This document shows positions 23,701-36,700 of a DNA stretch of 64,000 nt, one piece after another; within the stretch, counting starts at the first letter, position 1, and every line of letters begins with the position of its first letter. The notes beneath the pieces were generated by a model. It was not told the DNA's origin. It saw only the letters and a list, made by a program, of their open reading frames with translations, and searched no databases. Origin of the DNA: Chamaea fasciata (taxonomy: Eukaryota; Chordata; Aves; Passeriformes; Sylviidae). The position numbers were made by a program, and so were the translations under genes. The DNA lies in NCBI GenBank assembly GCA_029207755.1, contig JARCOQ010000079.1, positions 62,001 to 126,000 of the forward strand. The letters run 5' to 3'.

Positions 23701-26700
23701 AAAGAGCTATGGATCCCAGCTTGACACTGGTCTGGATGGACACCAGAGCCATGAATCCCACTCTGAATGCACACTACTCGTGATGGACACAAGAGCCATG
23801 CATCCCTCTGTGGATGGAGCCTGGTTTGAATGGACAGCACAGCCACGCATCCAGATGGACACCAGAGCCGTGGATTCCAACTGGACAGTGGTCTCGATGG
23901 ACACCAGTGCCATGGATCCCACTGTGGATGGACACTGGTATGGATAGACATCAGAGCCTTGGATCCCAGCTTGACTGTGTTCTGGATGGAGAGCAGAGTC
24001 TTGGATTGGACTCTGGATGGATACTGCTCCAGATGGAACGCAGAGCCATGGATCCCACTGTTGGTGGATACTAGTCTGGATGGACTCCAGAGCCATGGAT
24101 CCGTCCCTGGATGGACACAGTTCTGGATGGACACCAGAGCCATAGATCCAAATTGGAGCCTGGTCTGGATGGATGCAAGGGCCATGGATTCCACTCTGGA
24201 TGGATACTGCTCCAGTTAGCAACCAGAGTCATGGATCCGAATCCAGATGGAGGCTGGTCCAGGTGGACACTGGTCCAGATGGTTACCAGAGCCATTCCTC
24301 CGACCTTGTATTGATAGTGGTCTTGCCAGATCCCGAGGCATGGATCCCACTCTGGATGGCCAGTGGTCTGGATGGGCCCCAGACCATGGATCCCCTATGA
24401 ATGGACACTGGTCTAGATGGACACCAGAGCCATGGATTCCAGCTGGACACTGGTGTGGATGGACACCCGAGCGATGGATGCCACTGTGGATGGACACTGG
24501 TTTGGATGGACATAAGAGCCACGGATCCCAATCTGGATGGACGCTGCTGTGAATAGACCCCAGAGCCATGGATCCCACAGTGGATTGACAGTGGTCAGGA
24601 TGGACACCAGAGCAATGGATGCCAGTGTGGATGGACACAGGTAGGTAGAGATGCACACCAGAGTAATGGTGTCCGCTCTGGATGGACACTGTTCTGGATA
24701 GACAGCAGAACCCTGGCTTCCACTCTGGATGGACGCTTGCCTGAATAGACAAAAGAGCTATGGATCCCAGCTTGACACTGGTCTGGATGGACACCAGAGC
24801 CATGGATCCCACTCTGAATGCACACTACTCGTGATGGACACAAGAGCCATGCATCCCTCTGTGGATGGAGCCTGGTTTGAATGGACAGCACAGCCACGCA
24901 TCCAGATGGACACCAGAGCCGTGGATCCCAACTGGACAGTGGTCTCGATGGACACCAGTGCCATGGATCCCACTGTGGATGGACACTGGTATGGATAGAC
25001 ATCAGAGCCTTGGATCCCAGCTTGACTGTGTTCTGGATGGAGAGCAGAGTCTTGGATTGGACTCTGGATGGATACTGCTCCAGATGGACACCAGAGCCAT
25101 GGATCCCACTGTTGGTGGATACTGGTCTGGATGGACTCCAGAGCCATGGATCCGTCTCTGGATGGACACAGTTCTGGATGGACACCAGAGCCATAGATCC
25201 AAATTGGAGCCTGGTCTGGATGGATGCAAGGGCCATGGATTCCACTCTGGATGGATACTGCTCCAGTTAGCAACCAGAGTCATGGATCCGAATCCAGATG
25301 GAGACTGGTCCAGATGGACACTGGTCCAGATGGTGACCAGAGCCATTCCTCCCACCTTGTATTGATAGTGGTCTTGCCAGACCCCGAGGCATGAATCCCA
25401 CTCTGGATGGCCAGTGGTCTGGATGGGCCCCAGACCATGGATCCCCTATGAATGGACACTGGTCTAGATGGACGCCAGAGCCATGGATTCCAGCTGGACA
25501 CTGGTGTGGATGGACACCAGAGCCATGGATGCCACTGTGGATGGACACTGGTTTGGATGGACATAAGAGCCACGGATCCCAATCTGGATGGACGCTGCTG
25601 TGAATAGACACCAGAGCCATGGATCCCACAGTGGATTGACAGTGGTCAGGATGGACACCAGAGCAATGGATGCCACTGTGGATGGACGCAGGTAGAGATG
25701 CACACCAGAGTAATGGTGTTCGCTCTGGATGGATACTGGTATGGATAGACAGCAGAGCCTTGGATCCCAGCTTGACTGTGTTCTGGATGGAGAGCAGAGT
25801 CTTGGATTGGACTCTGGATGGATACTGCTCCAGATGGACAGCAGAGTCTTGGATTGGACTCTGGATGGATACTGCTCCAGATGGAACGCAGAGCCATGGA
25901 TCCCACTCTTGGTGGGTACTGGTCTGGATGGACTCCAGAGCCATGGATCCGTCTCTGGATGGACACAGTTCTGGATGGACACAAGAGCCATAGATCCAAA
26001 TTGGAGCCTGTTCTGGATGGATGCAAGGGCCATGGATTCCACTCTGGATGGATACTGCTCCAGTTAGCAACCAGAGTCATAGATCCGAATCCAGATGGAG
26101 ACTGGTCCAGATGGACACTGGTCCGGATGGTGACCAGAGCCATTCCTCCCACCTTGTATTGATAGTGGTCTTGCCAGACCCCGAGGCATGCATCCCACTC
26201 TGGATGGCCAGTGGTCTGGATGGGCCCCAGACCATGGATCCCCTATGAATGGACACTGGTCTAGATGGACGCCAGAGCCATGGATTCCAGCTGGACACTG
26301 GTGTGGATGGACACCAGAGCCATGGATGCCACTGTGGATGGACACTGGTTTGGATGGACATAAGAGCCACGGATCCCAATCTGGATGGACGCTGCTGTGA
26401 ATAGACCCCAGAGCCATGGATCCCACAGTGGATTGACAGTGGTCAGGATGGACACCAGAGCAATGGATGCCACTGTGGATGGACGCAGGTAGAGATGCAC
26501 ACCAGAGTAATGGTGTCCGCTCTGGATGGACACTGGTCTGGATAGACAGCAGAACCCTGGCTTCCAGTCTGGATGGACGCTTGCCTGAATAGACAAAAGA
26601 GCTATGGATCCCAGCTTGACACTGGTCTGGATGGACACCAGAGCCATGAATCCCACTCTGAATGCACACTACTCGTGATGGACACAAGAGCCATGCATCC

Positions 26701-27871
26701 CTCTGTGGATGGAGCCTGGTTTGAATGGACAGCACAGCCACGCATCCAGATGGACACCAGAGCCGTGGATCCCAACTGGACAGTGGTCTCGATGGACACC
26801 AGTGCCATGGATCCCACTGTGGATGGACACTGGTATGGATAGACATCAGAGCCTTGGATCCCAGCTTGACTGTGTTCTGGATGGAGAGCAGAGTCTTGGA
26901 TTGGACTCTGGATGGATACTGCTCCAGATGGAACGCAGAGCCATGGATCCCACTGTTGGTGGATACTGGTCTGGATGGACTCCAGAGCCATGGATCCGTC
27001 TCTGGATGGACACAGTTCTGGATGGACACAAGAGCCATAGATCCAAATTGGAACCTGTTCTGGATGGATGCAAGGGCCATGGATTCCACTCTGGATGGAT
27101 ACTGCTCCAGTTAGCAACCAGAGTCATAGATCCGAATCCAGATGGAGACTGGTCCAGATGGACACTGGTCCGGATGGTGACCAGAGCCATTCCTCCCACC
27201 TTGTATTGATAGTGGTCTTGCCAGACCCCGAGGCATGCATCCCACTCTGGATGGCCAGTGGTCTGGATGGGCCCCAGACCATGGATCCCCTATGAATGGA
27301 CACTGGTCTAGATGGACGCCAGAGCCATGGATTCCAGCTGGACACTGGTGTGGATGGACACCAGAGCCATGGATGCCACTGTGGATGGACACTGGTTTGG
27401 ATGGACATAAGAGCCACGGATCCCAATCTGGACGGACGCTGCTGTGAATAGACCCCAGAGCCATGGATCCCACAGTGGATTGACAGTGGTCAGGATGGAC
27501 ACCAGAGCAATGGATGCCACTGTGGATGGACGCAGGTAGAGATGCACACCAGAGTAATGGTGTCCGCTCTGGATGGACACTGGTCTGGATAGACAGCAGA
27601 ACCCTGGCTTCCACTCTGGATGGACGCTTGCCTGAATAGACAGAAGAGCTATGGATCCCAGCTTGACACTGGTCTGGATGGACACCAGAGCCATGAATCC
27701 CACTCTGAATGCACACTACTTGTGATGGACACAAGAGCCATGCATCCCTCTGTGGATGGAGCCTGGTTTGAATGGACAGCACAGCCACGCATCCAGACGG
27801 ACACCAGAGCCGTGGATCCCAACTGCACAGTGGTCTGGATGGACACCAGAGCCATGGATCCCACTGTGGAT

Positions 27872-28206
27872 GGACCCTGGTACAGATAGACAGCATAGTC
27901 ATGGATGCAAAGTGGACACTGCTCCAGATGGATAATGATCTGGATGGACGCCAAAGCCATGGATCCCACTCTGGATGCACGCTGTTCTTGATGGACACAG
28001 GAGTCATGCATGGGTCTGTAGATGGAGCCTGGTATGAATGGACAGCACAGCCACGTATCCAGATGGATACTTGCCCAGATGGACAGCAGAGCCGTGGATC
28101 TCAAGTGGACAGTGGTCTGGATGGAAACCAGAGCAATGGATCCCACTGTGGATGGACACTGGTATGGATAGACCTCAGAGCCTTGGATCCCAGCTTTACT
28201 CTGTTC
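27872..28206 (+). repeat. Segment E, copy 1 (diverged block in the 1,230/1,235-bp unit)
   Basis: Runs from GGACCCTGGTACAGATAG to TCTGTTCTAAATAGAC. Distinctive monomers include GCATAGTCATGGATGCAAAG and TGCATGGGTCTGTAGATGG. It looks like a diverged second pass through the neighbouring GAATGGACAGCACAGCC monomers (the first at about 27,770, the second at about 28,036). This copy has CTCAAG and ACAGTGG at 28,101-28,115. Confidence 0.8.
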
Positions 28207-29142
28207 TAAATAGACTCCAGAGCCATGGATCCGTCTCTGGATGGATGCTGGTCTGGATGGACACCAGAGCCATGGATCCAAATTGGAGCCTGGTCTGGAT
28301 GGATACAAGGGCCATGGATTCCACTCTTGATGGACACTTGTGGAGATAGCAACCTGAGGCATGGATTCGACTCAAGATGGACACTGGTCCTGAAGGACAG
28401 TGGTCTAGATGGTGACCAGAGCCATTCCTCCCACCTTGTATTGACTCTTGCCAGACCCCAAGGCATGGATCCCACTCTGGATGGCCAGTGGCCTGCATGG
28501 GCACCAGACCATGGCTCACCTATCAATGGACACTGGTCTAGATGGATGCCAGAGCCAATGACTCCAGCTGGACACTGGTGTGGATGGACACCAGAGCAAT
28601 GGATGCCACTGTGGATGGATACGGGTTTGGATGGACATAAGAGCCACGGATCCCAATCTAGATGGACGCTGCTGTGAATAGACACCAGTGCCATGGATCC
28701 CACTGTGGATGGACACTGGTATGGATAGACATCAGAGCCTTGGATCCCAGCTTGACTGTGTTCTGGATGGAGAGCAGAGTCTTGGATTGGACTCTGGATG
28801 GATACTGCTCCAGATGGACAGCAGAGTCTTGGATTGGACTCTGGATGGATACTGCTCCAGATGGAACGCAGAGCCATGGATCCCACTGTTGGTGGATACT
28901 GGTCTGGATGGACTCCAGAGCCATGGATCCGTCTCTGGATGGACACAGTTCTGGATGGACACCAGAGCCATAGATCCAAATTGGAGCCTGGTCTGGATGG
29001 ATGCAAGGGCCATGGATTCCACTCTGGATGGATACTGCTCCAGTTAGCAACCAGAGTCATGGATCCGAATCCAGATGGAGACTGGTCCAGATGGACACTG
29101 GTCCAGATGGTGACCAGAGCCATTCCTCCCACCTTGTATTGA

Positions 29143-32100
29143 TAGTGGTCTTGCCAGACCCCGAGGCATGAATCCCACTCTGGATGGCCAGTGGTCTGGA
29201 TGGGCCCCAGACCATGGATCCCCTATGAATGGACACTGGTCTAGATGGACGCCAGAGCCATGGATTCCAGCTGGACACTGGTGTGGATGGACACCAGAGC
29301 CATGGATGCCACTGTGGATGGACACTGGTTTGGATGGACATAAGAGCCACGGATCCCAATCTGGATGGACGCTGCTGTGAATAGACACCAGAGCCATGGA
29401 TCCCACAGTGGATTGACAGTGGTCAGGATGGACACCAGAGCAATGGATGCCACTGTGGATGGACGCAGGTAGAGATGCACACCAGAGTAATGGTGTTCGC
29501 TCTGGATGGATACTGGTATGGATAGACAGCAGAGCCTTGGATCCCAGCTTGACTGTGTTCTGGATGGAGAGCAGAGTCTTGGATTGGACTCTGGATGGAT
29601 ACTGCTCCAGATGGACAGCAGAGTCTTGGATTGGACTCTGGATGGATACTGCTCCAGATGGAACGCAGAGCCATGGATCCCACTCTTGGTGGATACTGGT
29701 CTGGATGGACTCCAGAGCCATGGATCCGTCTCTGGATGGACACAGTTCTGGATGGACACAAGAGCCATAGATCCAAATTGGAGCCTGTTCTGGATGGATG
29801 CAAGGGCCATGGATTCCACTCTGGATGGATACTGCTCCAGTTAGCAACCAGAGTCATAGATCCGAATCCAGATGGAGACTGGTCCAGATGGACACTGGTC
29901 CGGATGGTGACCAGAGCCATTCCTCCCACCTTGTATTGATAGTGGTCTTGCCAGACCCCGAGGCATGCATCCCACTCTGGATGGCCAGTGGTCTGGATGG
30001 GCCCCAGACCATGGATCCCCTATGAATGGACACTGGTCTAGATGGACGCCAGAGCCATGGATTCCAGCTGGACACTGGTGTGGATGGACACCAGAGCCAT
30101 GGATGCCACTGTGGATGGACACTGGTTTGGATGGACATAAGAGCCACGGATCCCAATCTGGATGGACGCTGCTGTGAATAGACACCAGAGCCATGGATCC
30201 CACAGTGGATTGACAGTGGTCAGGATGGACACCAGAGCAATGGATGCCACTGTGGATGGACGCAGGTAGAGATGCACACCAGAGTAATGGTGTTCGCTCT
30301 GGATGGATACTGGTATGGATAGACAGCAGAGCCTTGGATCCCAGCTTGACTGTGTTCTGGATGGAGAGCAGAGTCTTGGATTGGACTCTGGATGGATACT
30401 GCTCCAGATGGACAGCAGAGTCTTGGATTGGACTCTGGATGGATACTGCTCCAGATGGACACCAGAGCCATGGATCCCACTGTTGGTGGATACTGGTCTG
30501 GATGGACTCCAGAGCCATGGATCCGTCTCTGGATGGACACAGTTCTGGATGGACACCAGAGCCATAGATCCAAATTGGAGCCTGTTCTGGATGGATGCAA
30601 GGGCCATGGATTCCACTCTGGATGGATACTGCTCCAGTTAGCAACCAGAGTCATGGATCCGAATCCAGATGGAGACTGGTCCAGATGGACACTGGTCCAG
30701 ATGGTGACCAGAGCCATTCCTCCCACCTTGTATTGATAGTGGTCTTGCCAGACCCCGAGGCATGGATCCCACTCTGGATGGCCAGTGGTCTGGATGGGCC
30801 CCAGACCATGGATCCCCTATGAATGGACACTGGTCTAGATGGACGCCAGAGCCATGGATTCCAGCTGGACACTGGTGTGGATGGACACCAGAGCCATGGA
30901 TGCCACTGTGGATGGACACTGGTTTGGATGGACATAAGAGCCACGGATCCCAATCTGGATGGACGCTGCTGTGAATAGACCCTAGAGCCATGGATCCCAC
31001 AGTGGATTGACAGTGGTCAGGATGGACACCAGAGCAATGGATGCCACTGTGGATGGACACAGGTAGGTAGAGATGCACACCAGAGTAATGGTGTTCGCTC
31101 TGGATGGACACTGGTCTGGATAGACAGCAGAACCCTGGCTTCCACTCTGGATGGACGCTTGCCTGAATAGACAAAAGAGCTATGGATCCCAGCTTGACAC
31201 TGGTCTGGATGGACACCAGAGCCATGGATCCCACTCTGAATGCACACTACTCGTGATGGACACAAGAGCCATGCATCCCTCTGTGGATGGAGCCTGGTTT
31301 GAATGGACAGCACAGCCACGCATCCAGATGGACACCAGAGCCGTGGATCCCAACTGGACAGTGGTCTCGATGGACACCAGTGCCATGGATCCCACTGTGG
31401 ATGGACACTGGTATGGATAGACATCAGAGCCTTGGATCCCAGCTTGACTGTGTTCTGGATGGAGAGCAGAGTCTTGGATTGGACTCTAGATGGATACTGC
31501 TCCAGATGGACACCAGAGCCATGGATCCCACTTTGGATGGATCCCAGTCTGTATAGACTCCAGAGCCATGGATCCGTCTCTGGATGGATGCTGGTCTGGA
31601 TGGACACCCGAGCCATGGATCCAAATTGGAGCCTGGTCTGGATGGATACAAGGGCCATGGATTCCACCCTTGATGGACACTTGTGGAGATAGCAACCAGA
31701 GGCATGGATTCGACTCGAGATGGACACTGGTGCTGAAGGACAGTGGTCTAGATGGTGACCAGAGCCATTCCTCCCACCTTGTATTGACTCTTGCCAGACC
31801 CCGAGGCATGGATCCCACTCTGGATGGCCAGTGGTCTGGATGGGCACCAGACCATGGCTCCCCTATGAATGGACACTGGTCTTGACGGACGCCAGAGCCA
31901 TGGATTCCAGCTGGACACTGCTGTGGATGGACACCAGAGTAATGGATGCCACTGTGGATGGATACTCGTATGGATGGACATAAGAGCCACGGATCCCAAT
32001 CTAGACGGACGCTGCTGTGAATAGACCCCAGAGCCATGGATCCCACAGTGGATTGACAGTGGTCAGGATGGACACCAGAGCAATGGATGCCACTGTGGAT

Positions 32101-33715
32101 GGACGCAGGTAGAGATGCACACCAGAGTAATGGCGTTCGCTCTGGATGGACACTGGTCTGGATAGACAGCAGAACCCTGGCTTCCACTCTGGATGGACGC
32201 TTGCCTGAATAGACAAAAGAGCTATGGATCCCAGCTTGACACTGGTCTGGATGGACACCAGAGCCATGGATCCCACTCTGAATGCACACTACTCGTGATG
32301 GACACAAGAGCCATGCATCCCTCTGTGGATGGAGCCTGGTTTGAATGGACAGCACAGCCACGCATCCAGACGGACACCAGAGCCGTGGATCCCAACTGCA
32401 CAGTGGTCTGGATGGACACCAGAGCCATGGATCCCACTGTGGATGGACCCTGGTACAGATAGACAGCATAGTCATGGATGCAAAGTGGACACTGCTCCAG
32501 ATGGATAATGATCTGGATGGACGCCAAAGCCATGGATCCCACTCTGGATGCACGCTGTTCTTGATGGACACAGGAGTCATGCATGGGTCTGTAGATGGAG
32601 CCTGGTATGAATGGACAGCACAGCCACGTATCCAGATGGATACTTGCCCAGATGGACAGCAGAGCCGTGGATCTGAAGTGGACTGTGGTCTGGATGGAAA
32701 CCAGAGCAATGGATCCCACTGTGGATGGACACTGGTATGGATAGACCTCAGAGCCTTGGATCCCAGCTTTACTCTGTTCTATATAGACTCCAGAGCCATG
32801 GATCCGTCTCTGGATGGATGCTGGTCTGGATGGACACCAGAGCCATGGATCCAAATTGGAGCCTGGTCTGGATGGATACAAGGGCCATGGATTCCACTCT
32901 TGATGGACACTTGTGGAGATAGCAACCTGAGGCATGGATTCGACTCGAGATGGACACTGGTCCTGAAGGACAGTGGTCTAGATGGTGACCAGAGCCATTC
33001 CTCCCACCTTGTATTGACTCTTGCCAGACCCCAAGGCATGGATCCCACTCTGGATGGCCAGTGGCCTGCATGGGCACCAGACCATGGCTCACCTATCAAT
33101 GGACACTGGTCTAGATGGATGCCAGAGCCAATGACTCCAGCTGGACACTGGTGTGGATGGACACCAGAGCAATGGATGCCACTGTGGATGGATATGGGTT
33201 TGGATGGACATAAGAGCCACGGATCCCAATCTAGATGGACGCTGCTGTGAATAGACACCAGTGCCATGGATCCCACTGTGGATGGACACTGGTATGGATA
33301 GACATCAGAGCCTTGGATCCCAGCTTGACTGTGTTCTGGATGGAGAGCAGAGTCTTGGATTGGACTCTGGATGGATACTGCTCCAGATGGACAGCAGAGT
33401 CTTGGATTGGACTCTGGATGGATACTGCTCCAGATGGAACGCAGAGCCATGGATCCCACTGTTGGTGGATACTGGTCTGGATGGACTCCAGAGCCATGGA
33501 TCCGTCTCTGGATGGACACAGTTCTGGATGGACACCAGAGCCATAGATCCAAATTGGAGCCTGGTCTGGATGGATGCAAGGGCCATGGATTCCACTCTGG
33601 ATGGATACTGCTCCAGTTAGCAACCAGAGTCATGGATCCGAATCCAGATGGAGACTGGTCCAGATGGACACTGGTCCAGATGGTGACCAGAGCCATTCCT
33701 CCCACCTTGTATTGA
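29143..33715 (+). repeat. Array 2 large cycle, 4,573 bp
   Basis: Marker spacings 797, 797, 1,051, 1,230, 698. It ends with the type-D pair (markers at 31,787 and 33,017) followed by the short 698-bp unit that closes each cycle. The closing part is nearly identical to that at 28.2-29.1 kb and at 40.0-41.0 kb. Confidence 0.85.
32445..32779 (+). repeat. Segment E, copy 2
   Basis: 4,573 bp after copy 1. It has GCATAGTCATGG like copies 1 and 3, but CTGAAG with ACTGTGG, and it ends TTCTATATAGAC instead of TTCTAAATAGAC. Confidence 0.8.
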
Positions 33716-36700
33716 TAGTGGTCTTGCCAGACCCCGAGGCATGAATCCCACTCTGGATGGCCAGTGGTCTGGATGGGCCCCAGACCATGGATCCCCTATG
33801 AATGGACACTGGTCTAGATGGACGCCAGAGCCATGGATTCCAGCTGGACACTGGTGTGGATGGACACCAGAGCCATGGATGCCACTGTGGATGGACACTG
33901 GTTTGGATGGACATAAGAGCCACGGATCCCAATCTGGATGGACGCTGCTGTGAATAGACACCAGAGCCATGGATCCCACAGTGGATTGACAGTGGTCAGG
34001 ATGGACACCAGAGCAATGGATGCCACTGTGGATGGACGCAGGTAGAGATGCACACCAGAGTAATGGTGTTCGCTCTGGATGGATACTGGTATGGATAGAC
34101 AGCAGAGCCTTGGATCCCAGCTTGACTGTGTTCTGGATGGAGAGCAGAGTCTTGGATTGGACTCTGGATGGATACTGCTCCAGATGGACAGCAGAGTCTT
34201 GGATTGGACTCTGGATGGATACTGCTCCAGATGGAACGCAGAGCCATGGATCCCACTCTTGGTGGATACTGGTCTGGATGGACTCCAGAGCCATGGATCC
34301 GTCTCTGGATGGACACAGTTCTGGATGGACACAAGAGCCATAGATCCAAATTGGAGCCTGTTCTGGATGGATGCAAGGGCCATGGATTCCACTCTGGATG
34401 GATACTGCTCCAGTTAGCAACCAGAGTCATAGATCCGAATCCAGATGGAGACTGGTCCAGATGGACACTGGTCCGGATGGTGACCAGAGCCATTCCTCCC
34501 ACCTTGTATTGATAGTGGTCTTGCCAGACCCCGAGGCATGCATCCCACTCTGGATGGCCAGTGGTCTGGATGGGCCCCAGACCATGGATCCCCTATGAAT
34601 GGACACTGGTCTAGATGGACGCCAGAGCCATGGATTCCAGCTGGACACTGGTGTGGATGGACACCAGAGCCATGGATGCCACTGTGGATGGACACTGGTT
34701 TGGATGGACATAAGAGCCACGGATCCCAATCTGGATGGACGCTGCTGTAAATAGACCCCAGAGCCATGGATCCCACAGTGGATTGACAGTGGTCAGGATG
34801 GACACCAGAGCAATGGATGCCACTGTGGATGGACGCAGGTAGAGATGCACACCAGAGTAATGGTGTTCGCTCTGGATGGATACTGGTATGGATAGACAGC
34901 AGAGCCTTGGATCCCAGCTTGACTGTGTTCTGGATGGAGAGCAGAGTCTTGGATTGGACTCTGGATGGATACTGCTCCAGATGGACAGCAGAGTCTTGGA
35001 TTGGACTCTGGATGGATACTGCTCCAGATGGAACGCAGAGCCATGGATCCCACTGTTGGTGGATACTGGTCTGGATGGACTCCAGAGCCATGGATCCGTC
35101 TCTGGATGGACACAGTTCTGGATGGACACAAGAGCCATAGATCCCAATTGGAACCTGTTCTGGATGGATGCAAGGGCCATGGATTCCACTCTGGATGGAT
35201 ACTGCTCCAGTTAGCAACCAGAGTCATAGATCCGAATCCAGATGGAGACTGGTCCAGATGGACACTGGTCCGGATGGTGACCAGAGCCATTCCTCCCACC
35301 TTGTATTGATAGTGGTCTTGCCAGACCCCGAGGCATGCATCCCACTCTGGATGGCCAGTGGTCTGGATGGGCCCCAGACCATGGATCCCCTATGAATGGA
35401 CACTGGTCTAGATGGACGCCAGAGCCATGGATTCCAGCTGGACACTGGTGTGGATGGACACCAGAGCCATGGATGCCACTGTGGATGGACACTGGTTTGG
35501 ATGGACATAAGAGCCACGGATCCCAATCTGGATGGACGCTGCTGTGAATAGACACCAGAGCCATGGATCCCACAGTGGATTGACAGTGGTCAGGATGGAC
35601 ACCAGAGCAATGGATGCCACTGTGGATGGACGCAGGTAGAGATGCACACCAGAGTAATGGTGTTCGCTCTGGATGGATACTGGTATGGATAGACAGCAGA
35701 GCCTTGGATCCCAGCTTGACTGTGTTCTGGATGGAGAGCAGAGTCTTGGATTGGACTCTGGATGGATACTGCTCCAGATGGACAGCAGAGTCTTGGATTG
35801 GACTCTGGATGGATACTGCTCCAGATGGAACGCAGAGCCATGGATCCCACTGTTGGTGGATACTGGTCTGGATGGACTCCAGAGCCATGGATCCGTCTCT
35901 GGATGGACACAGTTCTGGATGGACACCAGAGCCATAGATCCAAATTGGAGCCTGTTCTGGATGGATGCAAGGGCCATGGATTCCACTCTGGATGGATACT
36001 GCTCCAGTTAGCAACCAGAGTCATGGATCCGAATCCAGATGGAGACTGGTCCAGATGGACACTGGTCCGGATGGTGACCAGAGCCATTCCTCCCACCTTG
36101 TATTGATAGTGGTCTTGCCAGACCCCGAGGCATGGATCCCACTCTGGATGGCCAGTGGTCTGGATGGGCCCCAGACCATGGATCCCCTATGAATGGACAC
36201 TGGTCTAGATGGACGCCAGAGCCATGGATTCCAGCTGGTCACTGGTGTGGATGGACACCTGAGCCATGGATGCCACTGTGGATGGACACTGGTTTGGATG
36301 GACATAAGAGCCACGGATCCCAATCTGGATGGACGCTGCTGTGAATAGACCCCAGAGCCATGGATCCCACAGTGGATTGACAGTGGTCAGGATGGACACC
36401 AGAGCAATGGATGCCACTGTGGATGGACGCAGGTAGAGATGCACACCAGAGTAATGGTGTCCGCTCTGGATGGACACTGGTCTGGATAGACAGCAGAACC
36501 CTGGCTTCCACTCTGGATGGACGCTTGCCTGAATAGACAAAAGAGCTATGGATCCCAGCTTGACACTGGTCTGGATGGACACCAGAGCCATGAATCCCAC
36601 TCTGAATGCACACTACTCGTGATGGACACAAGAGCCATGCATCCCTCTGTGGATGGAGCCTGGTTTGAATGGACAGCACAGCCACGCATCCAGATGGACG

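Larger units (their letters stand above)
15576..28444 (+). repeat. Array 2, proximal mixed zone
   Basis: Marker spacings here are 1,046, 1,000, 797, 1,094, 1,094, 337, 1,047, 698, 797, 1,047, 1,051, 797, 1,047 and 1,235 bp, with no clear larger cycle. Type-D markers (TTGACTCTTGCC) occur at 16,403, 21,772 and 28,444. The zone contains the only severely truncated unit (337 bp) and a unit lacking one monomer near 17,000. It looks like a transition between the regular array 1 and the cyclic part of array 2. Confidence 0.8.

Noticed and set aside
32780..32786. TATATAG as a TATA box
   Set aside because: Present in only one of six copies of segment E, where the others read TAAATAG. A chance change.
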